Shown here: in pieces, positions 31,817-43,412 of the stretch
How the letters are laid out: the number at the start of each line of letters is the position of its first letter
Position numbering within the stretch: position 1 is the first letter of the stretch
Assembly: GCA_009801085.1 (NCBI GenBank)
Contig: VNWV01000001.1
Coordinates: 2,666,001 to 2,730,000, forward strand
Reading direction: 5' to 3'
From: Lasiodiplodia sp. COLG20
Lineage: Eukaryota > Ascomycota > Dothideomycetes > Botryosphaeriales > Botryosphaeriaceae
Length of the DNA stretch: 64,000 nucleotides
Made by a program: the position numbers and the translations under genes
Notes under the pieces: model-generated
Seen by the model: the letters and a program-made list of their open reading frames with translations, nothing else
Database searches by the model: none
Told to the model about the DNA's origin: nothing

Positions 31817-32093
31817 TTTGCCAAGACGTGCAACCCGAGGGTTCGAGCTGAGTGCAAAACTGACATCTCGAGAGCGGGGAAAGTGAGTACAAACCTTGAT
31901 AAGAGAGTCAGATGCCGAATATGCCGCAAGTGGTAGTAGGTGTTGGCTTGGCCCGATAGCGCAATGCTTCGTCTGCGTCGCGCAATTCTCTCCAAGAGAT
32001 GTGGACGGCGATTGGCTATCTTATCTAGCGGCCCCACCGCCATTAGGGTAGATAAATTGCTTTGCCAGCCTAGCTCGATCTTCCACAAACAAC
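31817..32093. promoter_or_regulatory. Bidirectional promoter MFS / FMO with Zn2Cys6-like site
   Basis: 277 bp between divergent start codons. 32029-32039 reads CGGCCCCACCG, a CGG-N5-CCG inverted half-site pair of the kind bound by Zn2Cys6 regulators. Next to it are TTATCT (reverse GATA site, 32021) and ATTGG (reverse CCAAT, 32011). Shared control of the two genes is an inference. Confidence 0.4.
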
Positions 32094-33659
32094 ATGGCAC
32101 GCGTGAAGAGAGTTGCTGTAGTGGGCGCTGGCCCCGCCGGAGCGATTGCGGTCGATGCTCTGGCCCAAGAGAAGTCATTTGATCTGATTAGAGTGTTCGA
32201 ACGTCGCGAAGGGCCTGGAGGATGCTGGTGAGTTTTTCAAAAATTCCGAGCGCGTACGGCACTGGATAACCGCAGTAGGATTGCCGACAACACGCGCCCA
32301 CCAAATCTTCAGAATTTCAGAGCTCTTGCAAGACGCAACGCTGACCCCCCGCTGGATCTACCACCTACGCTTCCAGCACGGACACCAAAATCCGGGCGCC
32401 AGCGTTTTTCTGAGTCCTCAATTTACCCTTACCTGGAGACCAATGTTGCAGCACTGCCCATGTCCTTTTCTCAAGAACCAATCCCTGAGGTTCGTTCAGA
32501 ATGGTCGATTGCGGCACACGGGCCAGACACTCCGTTCAGGCACTGGACAGTGATGCAAAAGTATATCAGTGATCTTATTCAAAGGCATGGATATCAGGAT
32601 TACGTCGAGTACAACACGACGGTTGAGAGGATCGAGAAAGAAGGAGACCAGTGGAAGGTCATCCTCAGAAAAGAAGGCGCGGAAAGTGACTATTGGTGGA
32701 AAGAGTATTTCGACGCAGTTGTGGTTGCAAGCGGGCACTACAGTGTGCCTTACATCCCTGACATCGAAGGGCTTGAGGATCTCGAGCTGCAACGGCCGGG
32801 CAGCATCCTCCATTCGAAGATGTACCGAGGACGCGAAGCATTTCGCGGGAAGGTCTGTTGATCTCTCCGAAGCGCGAGCAGGCGCTAACAGGTCTCAGCG
32901 TGTTGTCGTGGTGGGGGCTTCGGTATCTGCGGCGGATATTGCGGTAGATCTTGTGGGAGTGGCTCAGTCGCCAGTGCATGCAGTGGTCTTGGGGCACAAG
33001 GCCAACGTTTACTTTGGCGACGTTGCATTCAAGAATCCAGAGATCAAGGAGCAGCGGTCAATCTCGCACATCGATACCTCTGGCGGCTCTCGGACTGTCC
33101 ATTTCGAAGACGGCGGCCGCGCCGATGATGTTGACCACATTATCTTCGGCACCGGATACTCGTGGTCGCTGCCATTCCTCCCCGGGGTGGAGGTGCGTAA
33201 CAACCGCATACCTGGGCTGTACCAACATGTTGTTTATCAGAACGACCCGACACTGCTGTTTGTCGGCGCTGTAGGTTCACCAATCCCAAGGCCGGTGCTG
33301 TGGCTAATAGTCTACAGGTTGGAGCAGGGTTAACATTCAAGATTTTCGAATGGCAGGCCGTGTTGGCGGCTAGGATACTCGCTGGACGGGCAAGACTACC
33401 GCCTCTTGAAGAGCAGCAACGATGGGAGGCTGATCGGATCGCGGCAAGGGGAGACGGAGGGGGATTCACGCTCGTATTCCCAGAGTTCGAAGCCTACTTC
33501 GAGACAGTGCGTGCTCTTGCCGGACCCGGGGCGGAAGGCAAGGGTAGACAGTTGCCGAAATTCGAGCAGGCGTGGTTCGACGCCTTCATGGCAGGGCACG
33601 AGAGACGCAAAGCTTTGTGGAAGCGATGGAATGCGGAGGGCAGGCGGGCCAAACTGTAG
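32094..33659 (+). CDS. Flavin-containing monooxygenase (FMO-like)
   Basis: NADPH- and FAD-dependent monooxygenase acting on soft nucleophiles (N or S) or as a Baeyer-Villiger-type enzyme. Exons 32094-32227, 32279-32852, 32899-33270 and 33318-33659 give 1,422 nt, 473 aa. FAD motif RVAVVGAGPAGAIAVDAL at the N-terminus, ASGHYSVPYIPDIEGLEDL then HSKMYRGREAFRGK resembling the FMO fingerprint region, NADPH motif RVVVVGASVSAADIAVDL (about residue 240) and FGTGYSWSLPFLP late in the chain. The acceptor at 32278 (TAG, not CAG three bases earlier) gives GGCW, closer to the family GGxW. Start ATG 32094 (AACATGG). It sits between the MFS gene and the PKS. Confidence 0.9.
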
Positions 33660-34341
33660 AAGAAATAAAAGGTGGCCGGTGGTGCGGGCGCAGGCGCTAG
33701 GGCAAAAGCGGGCGGGTCGCAGAAACTCTCCGGCCCACAACAGTCAACACCCCCACATGTCCTGTCTCAGCCCGAGTCAATTCTGCCGACTCGTCTCGGC
33801 GACCAATTCGCGTGCATGAAACCCTCCTGGGCCTGCGACAAAGAATATGCTGCGAATCCACTCCTTCGGCAGCCTGACTCCGGATTATGGCTGCTTTCTT
33901 GTCGATCCTGCAGAGCCTCGGCGGCCCAGCTCCTTTTCCAGCGCCATCGACGCCACGTTGGACGCGGGAGTGGCGGCAAAGGCCTATACATACAGCAATG
34001 AATGAAATTTCAATGTGGTGTCCAGAACCTGACTCTCGACTTCAGCCTTGTGTGCCGATGTGCGCAGATCTTGAGTTGATGAGCTGGCTGATCGTCAATC
34101 ACTGTGAAGATTTACCGCTCGTCATGCAAGGTACGACAGGAACTCTCTGCCCATAACGGATTTCCCCGGAGTTTTTGACCGGTCATGAAACCTATGGCTT
34201 CGTACCGACGAAAGTGCTGCGCTGGCCTCCTGCTGGAATTCGGCATGGCGCTCCACATATAAAAAGTGGTACGTGAGCCTCTCACCGCCCTTAGGACCTA
34301 TTCCTCGAGCAACCCGGCTCTTTGCTTCGATCAACACCGCC
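33660..34341. promoter_or_regulatory. PKS promoter region with TATA box
   Basis: 682 bp. TATAAAAA at 34258-34265, 77 bp before the PKS ATG. A CGG-N9-CCG pair at 34167-34181 (CGGAGTTTTTGACCG) could be a Zn2Cys6 site. No gene seen. Confidence 0.45.
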
Positions 34342-37300
34342 ATGGCCGTCTCTGATGCTGAAAATGCTCGCCCCGACGACGTTGCCATCATTGGCCTTGC
34401 TTTCCGTGGCCCCGGCGATGCTTCGAGCCCCGAGAACCTCTGGGACCTGCTAGTCGCCGGCCGCTCCGCCTTTTCCACCGTCCCCAGGAGCAAGTGGTCC
34501 CATGACGGCCATTATCACCCATCGCCAGCAAGAGGAGGCAGCACCTCTGCCAACGGCGGCCACTTCCTCGACACCGCCCAGGATGGCGCCAAATTCGATG
34601 CAGCCTTCTTTGACATTGCCCGGTCCGAGCTGCTTTCCATGGATCTCCAGCAACGCATTGTCCTGGAAAGTGTGTACGAGGCCGTCGAGAATGCCGGCTT
34701 CGCCCTGGAGCGCCTGAGAGGCTCCAAAACAAGCGTCTTTGCAGCCGCTACCAACGATGATACTCGTGCTATTCTTGCCATGGACCCCGACCTTGCTTTG
34801 GAACACAAGCACACGGGAACCTCGAATGCTATCATCGCCAACCGAGTGAGCTGGTTCTACGACTTTAAAGGGTGCAGCATGACCCTTGACACGGCATGCA
34901 GCAGCAGCCTGGTGGCTTTGCACACGGCTTGCGCCGACTTGCGTCAAGGCCAGTCTACAATGGTCTGTGCTCCACTCCCATCTCTTTTCTACCATCATGC
35001 TGACAATTTAGTCTGTCGTTTGCGGCGTCAATGTCATTGAATCTCCAGAGTCAATGTACGCCATGGATCGGAGGTAAGTGCATTCTTTACGCAGCCGAAG
35101 GCTGGTGCGAAGAATACTAAGGCCCCAGGCGTTACTATGCCTCAGCCTTTTCTTCTTTGGAAAACCAACATATCATGGGTATATGAAGCTATCGTCCGGA
35201 CGCGAATGTATACTTTTTAATTCGACATTTGCGTCCGGACGATAGCTTCATCTACCCATGACATGTTCACACTAGCCTTCGGCTGTGATACCCCTTTGTA
35301 CTTGCGTTGATTGACACGTCCTCTAATTCTTCAGTGGCTTTCTCTCGCCGGACGGCAAGTGCTTCCCATTCGACTCTCGTGCAAACGGACTCTCTCGTGG
35401 TGAAGGTGTTGGTACACTCATTCTGAAGCCTCTTCAGGCAGCCGTCCGCGACGGCGATACTATTCGTGCTGTTATCCGTGGGACAGGTGACTACCACCAA
35501 AAGCTTTGTTCCTAATGAGCTGGGGCTGATTACATTCAGGGGTCAACCAAAGTGGTCGCAGCGAAAGATTAACACTATCCAGTCAGAAGGCTCAAGAGGA
35601 ATTGATGAAGCAGGTGCATGCTTCTGCTAATCTAGATCTCAACACAACTGCTTTCGTGGAGGCTCATGCTGTCGGCAACCCTACGACTGATGCGGAAGAA
35701 GCGGGAGCGATTGCTAGCGTCTGGAAGGACCGGCCAGACCCACTATTTGTTGGAGCCGCAAAAGCAAACCATGGCCATCTTGAAGGCGCCTCCGGAATTG
35801 CCTCAATCATCAAAGTCGTCCTAGCTCTAGAGAAGGGCATTATTCCTCAGAACATCAATTTCGAGAAAGCACACCCCCGGATTAACACTGAGGAGTGGAA
35901 CATCAAATTCCCTCTCGCACCAACACCCTGGCCTGTGGAAGGCGCTAGAAGGGCTTGCGTTAATGCTTTCGGATTTGGTGGTACGAACGCGCATGTGGTG
36001 CTCGATGATGCGTACAACTACCTTCGAGAACATCAGCTACGTGGACTCCATCGGACAGAAATTTCCGAAAGCCGCAGGACGTCGACAAGTGGGGCCTTGG
36101 AAGACCGCCCCAAATATAGGATCTTCACCTGGTCAGCCAAAGACCACGACGGCATCAAAAGATATCTTTCAACCTACTCACACCATCTAACGTCCCTATC
36201 GGCTGGAAACCGGCATGCATATCTACGCGACCTGGCCTACACTCTTGCCGAGAGACGCACTCGCTTTCCATGGAGCTTCGCGGTTGCCGCCGAGTCTGTC
36301 GAGGAATTGAACGAGGCTATTTCGAACCCCTCAGGAGCAGCTCGCCTCGTGAACCCTCCCAATGTCGGCTTCCTGTTTACCGGCTCAGGGGCGCAGTGGT
36401 TTGCCATGGGAAGAGAGCTTCTCGCATATCCTGTATTCAAGGAGTCTATCGAGCTGGCAAGCGATTTCATCGCATCGTTGCGTTGCCCCTGGAGCGTGTT
36501 CGATGAACTCCTGAAGAGCGAGGAGGAGAGTAGAATCGACGAGCCCTATATTGCACAGTGTTTGTGCACTGTAATCCAGATTGCTCTGGTCGACCTCTTG
36601 TCATCGTGGGGCATCACTCCTACCTACGTCCTTGGCCATTCTACCGGAGAACCTGCGGCTGCCTATTGTGCTGGCGCCTTGGACCAGCGGAGCGCGTGGA
36701 AGATTTCCTACTATCGTGGGATGATTGCGTCAAGACCGCCATCGACTAAGGGTAGTATGCTTGCTGCACTATGGGCTTCTGCGAGCGATGCGAACAGTAG
36801 CAGATATCGCTCCTTGGTTGGCGACCTTGCGGTGGGAAGTCCGGCCGGCGGCAAAGAGGTCCAGATCTTCTCATCTATCTCTGGCCAGAGAATTGAACCC
36901 GCGGAAATGAGCCGAGCGGACTACTGGATTGAAGCCTTGCAAGCGACGTCAAAATTTGATGACGCTTTGCAGGGCCTATGCTCGGCTTTGGTGAACGATG
37001 GTTCGGCATCGAAGCTCGTAGAAATTGTGAGTAACATTGTCATTGCACCCCACACGTCAGCTAACTGACCTAATAGGGGCCTAATTCGACATTCGGGACC
37101 GCGCTGGAGGATGCTGTAGCCGACGAGCCCGCTTTCGAAAAAATCGGATATCAGGCAGTCTTGCTCAAGAAGAAGCACGCTACAGCCACCCTGTTATCCA
37201 CAGTTGCCACGCTGTTTGCAGACGGTTATCCAGTGGACCTCCAGAGGATCAACCACAGCGACGAAGATCCAGAGCTCCTAGTAGATCTCCCACCTTATCC

Positions 37301-40300
37301 GTTCGATCGCACTCAAGAGTTTTGGTGGGAGAGCCGACGGAGTAAACAGTGGCGTTTCCGAGAATGGCCTCGACACGATATTCTAGGAGCCCCAGTGCCG
37401 GACTGGAACGTTAATGAGCCACAATGGAGGAATTCCATCCGACTATCGGAGCTCCCCTGGCTCAAGGACTACAAGATTACTGGACATTATGTATTGCCCA
37501 GTGAAGTGTTCTTTGCTATGGCCATCGAAGGAGTCAAGCAACTCGTCTCAGGCAGGGGGGAAATCGCCGGGTTCGACTTACGAAACGTCATCATCTCCCA
37601 CGCCCTCCTACTTGATGAGGATCAAGAAACGGAGGTGATGCTCTCAATGCGGAAATCTGCCTCGGGGGTTGATATGTCCTGGGATTTCGCTGTTTTCGGC
37701 TACAAGCAGAACACCTGGCTTGAATGTTGTCGAGGCTCCGTCGCGGTTGAACTCGCGTTCATGGCTGGCCCTGTCGACGCTGGCCGTGAAGTTGCCGAGC
37801 ACAAGAAGCACTTCCGAGAAGTGCTTGATCAGTGTGAAGTTGCCTGTCACAGCAAGAGAGACCTCCGCCGGCAATACGCCGAACTCGAGCGAGTTGGCCT
37901 TGAGTTTGGACCACTGTTCCAGAACCTTTCAGACGTCAAGTGCGGGGATCTCGAGGGGCCCGTCGGTCAAGCCATCGCCACTCTCCGCGTTCCGGACGTT
38001 GCTAGCTGTATGCCATGCAGCTACGCCCAGCCTCATACCATACAGCCTGCGACCTTGGACAGCCTGATACATATGATTCCTTTCGCTTTGCAGGGCGCTG
38101 TTGGCGCAAACACCCTGAAGGAACCATCAGTTCCGATATCCCTCAAAAGTCTTTGGATCTCTGCCTACACCGAAACCGAGCCTGGCCACGTCTTTACTTG
38201 CCAAGCTTCGGCAAGGTCGTCTTCGCACAACAAGTTCAGTGCCGATATAAAAATGTGGGATGAGACGAGCCGCCATGCCAGAGTCATCATCAGAGGTCTC
38301 GAAATAGGTCCTCTGCAGGAATTTGCACTTAGAGAGGCTGGCCAGCGGCAACTTTGCTTCAACGTCAGTTGGAAGCCAGACATCGACTTGTTGGGAGAAG
38401 AGGTGCAGAACTGCTTCAGGGAGTCCCTGAGGGCTCTGGAGGATGACGATCCGACGAATTTGAAGCGTATTCAGGACCTCCAACTAGCAGCCGCCATCTA
38501 CATCCTAGAAGCGGTCGAGCACTTCGATGACGAGAATAATCGGCCCAAGGAACTAGCTCCTTACAAGCAAAAATATTTGGACTGGCTCCGCATGCAAGCA
38601 CGAAACTATGAGAAGGAGCGCGTGGGCCATCAAACGGAGGAATGGGATGACATTCGAAAGGACAAGACGCGAAGAGACGCTTTTCTCAAAAATATCGAGG
38701 ACTCCGGGCCGGAAGGGAAATTGACAGTGCGCATGGGTAGTCACATCATCCCAACCCTGAATGCTGATCAAGACGCGCTTCATCTCATGTTCATGGACTC
38801 TCTTTTGGAGGAATACTACAGCCATATGGTCGGCACGGACAAGGTCCACGCGTTGCTCAGCACTTATCTGGATCTGTACAGTCATAAGACCCGGGACCTA
38901 CGGGTCTGCGAAATAGGTGCAGGCACAGGCGGAGCGACTGCTTCCATCTTGGAAACGCTTTGTCCAAATGGCTTACGAGGCAAGCGTTCGACCCGCCTCC
39001 GAAAGTACACGTTCACCGACATCTCATCCGGCTCGTTTGAGAGAGCCCAAGTAAGATTCACGAAGTGGAAGGAGGTGCTGGAGTTCAAGGCCTTGGATAT
39101 CGAAAAAGATCTCACTGGCCAGGGCTTTGAGGAAGTTGAAGGGACGTACGACGTTGTCCTCGCGGCTAATATCCTCCACGCGACGTCGGACCTGTCCCTG
39201 GCCCTGGAAAACATCTATCGCCTTTTGAAGCCGGGTGGAAAGCTCATCATCCAAGAATTCACTCAGCCAGATTTTCTCCCAGGACCCCTCTCCTTCGGTC
39301 TTCTCCCGGATTGGTGGCGGAGCACAGAGCCGAGTCGCCAATGGGGACCGTTGCTTACCGAAAAAGGATGGGTTGCAGCCCTCCGGGAGCACGGTTTCGA
39401 GAGATCCGTACTCCGTCTGCCAGATACCTTGAATCCCGAGCTCCACGTCCAGAGTATAATCGTGGCCACAACACAGGAGGAAGACAGGCTGCAGGCGGAT
39501 ATCGATATCAAGAGGACGTTCGTTGTGACGTCCGGCAGGCCTGCTCTACGAGAGCAACTGGTTGCGGATAATTTGGCTGCCCAGCTCATGACCATGTATG
39601 CTGGCAAGCTTGACTTGAAGGTCCGATCGTTGGTGTCGCTGGAAGAGTATAGTCTCAAGGACGCCTGCTGTGTTGTGACGGTCGAGTTGGGCAACGCTCT
39701 TCTGGCAGGAGACATCGAGTCCGAGGAGTGGACGGCCATGCAGAAACTTCTGACGACGGCAAACGGAGTGATCTGGGCAACCATGGACCCCGTTGAGAAT
39801 CCAAAGGTCGGCTTGTCTACTGGTCTGTTGCGCACGCTCCGGTGGGAAAGGGATCAGGATGGTTACGATCTCACCACTATATCATTTGAGAACTCGGAGA
39901 AGAACGAGAGCGAAATGGCTCGCCACATTAGGAGAATCTACAGGCGGCACATGGTTGAGGGTCGTGATAAGAATGCTGAGTACCTGATTCGCGGGAACTT
40001 GGTCCGCACCAGCCGTTTAGTTGAGGCGTCGTATGCGAACGACTTCATCAGCACCAGCTGCGCCAAGCCCGTCCCCCAGCCTCAGCCTTTGAGCGCAGAC
40101 AAGTCACGAGCCCTCAAGCTCAGTATGTTTTTCCATTCAAACTCCATCTATTTTGCTGTATACATTACTAACACAACGATCAGGCATTGCTACGCCGGGC
40201 CAATTTGACTCTTTGCGTTTCGTCGACGATCCAGAGTTCGCAAACCCCCTCCCTGAGAACTATATCGAGGTGGAGATCAAGGCCACTGGTCTCAACTACA

Positions 40301-42315
40301 GAGACGTGCTTGCAGCCAAGGACGAGATCCCGACAGATGTGCTGGGCACCGAGGGAGCTGGATTCGTAACGCGCGTCGGGTCCCACGTCACCGATGTTGA
40401 GCTCGGCGATCGAGTAATCGTCCTCTCAGCCGAATGCGGCACCTTCCAGACGTACTCCAGAACGCCGAGAGACGCCGCGATCAAGATTCCTGAAGGCATG
40501 GATTTCGACGTTGCAGCCGCACTGCCTGTTGCCTTTTCGTTGGCATACTACGCCCTCGTGGAAGTGGGCCGCTTGAAAAAGGGAGAAACTTGCCTTATCC
40601 ACGCTGCGGCTGGCGGAGTCGGCCAAGCTGCAATTCAGATCGCAAAGTCGCAAGGGGCCGACATATTTGCGACGGTGTCTTCGGAAGAGAAACGAGATTT
40701 GCTGATCAACGTGTACGGGATCCCCAAGGATCAAATTCTTTCGTCCCGAGACCTGTCCTTCGCCAAGGGAATTGAGCGGTTAACCCACGGCCGCGGGGTT
40801 GACGTTATTCTCAACAGCCTCTCCGGGGAGGCACTTCGGAGGTCCTGGGATTGCATTGCACCGTTCGGCCGCTTCGTCGAGATTGGGAACCGTGATGTCT
40901 TTGCCAACGCCAACTTGAATATGGAGCCGTTCCGCCGATCTGCCACCTTCGCAGCAGCCGATCTGCACACGCTTGTCAAGCTGGATCCCAAGACAACCGC
41001 TCGTGTGCTGACCCATGTCATTGAGCTCTGGCAACAAGGCGAGATCAAAGCGGCAACGCCGACCACTGTGTACAACTACTCGCAGATCGAAGAGGCCTTC
41101 AGCCTTCTTCAACAAGGAGGCCACGTTGGAAAGGTCGTCCTCACAGCAAATGAGGATGATGTAGTCAACGTCGTCCCCAAGGCGCGAACACCCACCATGC
41201 TCAAGGAAGACGCCTCGTACATTCTAAGCGGTGGTTTTGGTGGCTTGTGCAGAAGCGTCGCTAAATCGATGGCACTTCAAGGTGCACAGAACCTCATTTT
41301 CTTGTCGAGGTCCGGGGCTTCGAGCGACGGTGCACAGGAGCTCATCGAGGACCTCAAGAGAATGGGAAGTCGCTGCGAAGTCTTCGCGTGTGATGTGAGT
41401 GACGATGGCGCGCTGCTGGCTGCGTTACGGTCCTGCGAGGAATCCGGAATGCCTAAGATTGCCGGCGTCATTCAGGGAGCTACGCAGGTCAAGGTAAGTT
41501 CCTCTTCCATCTTCACCTACCAGGGAATGTGGCTAAATCAACCACTACAGGACTCTCCATTCGAGTCGATGTCTCTCGAAGACTACCAGGCTGCACTAGC
41601 GCCCAAGGTCCGCGGGTCGTGGAATCTGCACGAGTATCTTCCCAAGGATCTCGACTTCTTCATCATGCTCTCCAGCAGCAACGCTGTCGTGGGCGCCAAG
41701 AACCAAGCCAACCACGCCTCTGCCAACGCCTATCAGGATGCGCTTGCCCACTACCGTCGTGCTCGTGGCCTCCCTGCTACAACGCTTGATTTGGGCAACG
41801 TGTTTTCTGTGGGCTCAACTGCCACTAACCGCGAGACTCTGAACCCCAGCCCGCTGTTCTTCTTCGAGGACGACGACAACGGCATTCAAGAGCAGCAATT
41901 CATTGCTCTCATCGAGTACCACATCGACAAGCAACGTGCCACTGCACCGATCGCAGAGCCGCAGATAGCTGTAGGCTTGCCTTGTGCGGCGGACTTCCGG
42001 AGCAGAAGCGTGCCCGAGCCAGCCTTCTTGAGAACGCCGTTGTTCATGCATCTGCGCTCGGGAGCTGCGACGGGCATCACTACAATCAATGCAGACAATG
42101 GCAGTGACCGCTTGTCGGTGAAGACCAACTCGACGAGAGCGACGATGAGGAGGCGGAGACCCACGGTGTCGAGGAAGAATACGGGCGCGGATGGTGAGGA
42201 AGACGACAAGATGTCAATCCGAAGTGCATCGACTTGGAAGAGTTCGACTACGTGGAGGAGCTCATGGGGAAGACGAAGACCTGCGTCGAGGAGGACCGTG
42301 TCAGGGGGGCTGTAG
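34342..42315 (+). CDS. Highly reducing type I polyketide synthase with lesions in AT, DH and KR and no ACP
   Basis: Exons 34342-34962, 35012-35073, 35335-35486, 35540-37026, 37077-40122, 40184-41493 and 41551-42315; 7,443 nt, 2,480 aa, no stop or frameshift. Order KS-AT-DH-cMT-(psiKR)-ER-KR. KS: DTACSSS (Cys186); His of EAH kept but GTGT reads AVGN; GHLE His kept. AT: GHSTG present (about 646), but after KGSMLAAL (about 686) about 70 residues expected in the family are missing, including the YHSxHM His. DH: the WLxDHxxxG His is Tyr (WLKDYKITG, about 698), partner Asp kept (ATLDS). c[10 protein letters not shown] intact. [11 protein letters not shown] intact. KR: GGFGGLC with one Gly lost and catalytic Tyr replaced by His (QANHASAN, about 2073). 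No ACP: the chain ends in a Ser/Arg-rich tail. Start has CACCGCCATGG. Probably unable to work alone; cluster with FMO, MFS and FAD monooxygenase inferred. Confidence 0.9.
35091..35300. mobile_element. MITE copy F inside PKS intron 2
   Basis: Left end GCAGCCGAAGGCTGGTGCGA at 35091 (outermost 13 bases of the terminal repeat lost), hairpin 35174-35260 with arms GAAGCTATCGTCCGGACG / CGTCCGGACGATAGCTTC, right end ..GCCTTCGGCTGTGATACCCC TTTG at 35298, then TA. TAC stands on both sides. Removing the element and one TAC leaves an exact 50-bp intron, the usual size here. Confidence 0.8.
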
Positions 42316-42586
42316 TGAGAATGACCAGTGCTCTAAATATTGGAATGCCGTTTCTATTGAATGTTTCTATAGATGTTTAGCTTCATGGTTTCTAAATTTT
42401 CAAACTCTACTAAGCGACACCTACCGTTCGTTAAGGATCTTCGTGAAATCTCCGCTTCTTTTTTTTGCTTTATCAATAATCGAGCAACTATAACTATTCT
42501 CGCGGGCGTTGGATGATGCTTTTAAGACTTTGCTTTTTTTTCTATTATGCCCTCTGATAAATATCTGTGCGGAATTATTCGAATTA

Positions 42587-42723
42587 CACGGGGGCAGTTG
42601 AAGCTATCGTCCGGACGTAACTGTATAATTTTTAATTCGACATTTACGTCCGGACGATAGCTTCAACTACCCATGACATGAGCGAAAAACAAATGCTGAC
42701 CTTCGGGTGGAACACCACCCCTG
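42587..42723. mobile_element. MITE copy G: hairpin plus right terminal repeat
   Basis: Hairpin about 42587-42676 (arms TTGAAGCTATCGTCCGGACG and CGTCCGGACGATAGCTTCAA), then CATGAGCGAAAAACAAATGC and a right terminal repeat ending CACCCCTG at 42723, followed by TA. It starts about 270 bp after the PKS stop. Confidence 0.75.
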
Positions 42724-43098
42724 TATACTCTAAGCTCCTGCAACGAGCTCTCGTGACCCCTTTTAGATCATTTGACTGGACCACTCACTCAATACCAATG
42801 CCAAGCGAAATATTGCCTATCATGTGATTTACAAGCTCTATTCTAACCTCGTTCAAGTCAGGATTGCGGGGCATAATAGAAGCAGGAAACCCAGGGCTAC
42901 AGCTGGTTACAAAAGATCACGATATCGAGATCTGACTCGCAGAAGAGTTTCAATCCTACTCACGCAAGTTATAACAATAGTGGCAATTCCAAGCGGGGCC
43001 AACGCAACCGAACCAGAGGTCTCAGCGGGGATTCACAGCCAAAGTGGTAGTCGAAGATTTGAGTTCTCTGTGCCTCACGAAGAACACTCTAGATTTCC

Positions 43099-43197
43099 AC
43101 GTGGGCGGTTGAAGCAATTACCCGTACGTAAATATGAGTTTAAGAGTATTTAAACGCATCCAGACATTGGACTCGACTGCCCGTGTAAGCCGAAGGC
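43099..43197. mobile_element. MITE copy H: degenerate hairpin
   Basis: CACGTGGGCGGTTGAAGC at 43099 faces a degraded CGACTGCCCGTG near 43174, followed by GCCGAAGGCTA. Much more diverged than the other copies. Confidence 0.5.
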
Positions 43198-43412
43198 TAA
43201 TCTACTAACGAGAGAGTTTGACGAAAGCCTAGTTCTTTTGTCACCGGCCGTGCCAATTCGCCGTCGATGAGCAGGGTCATGGTGTTCTTGAATGCATGAC
43301 TTATGAATGTAAATGGTCTTATAGGTACTTGCCCGCCATTATAGGGATGATCAAATCTCTCGATACTGCTCACTGGTGAGTGTGGCCGTGTGAACACGTC
43401 CAGCTGCCCGTA

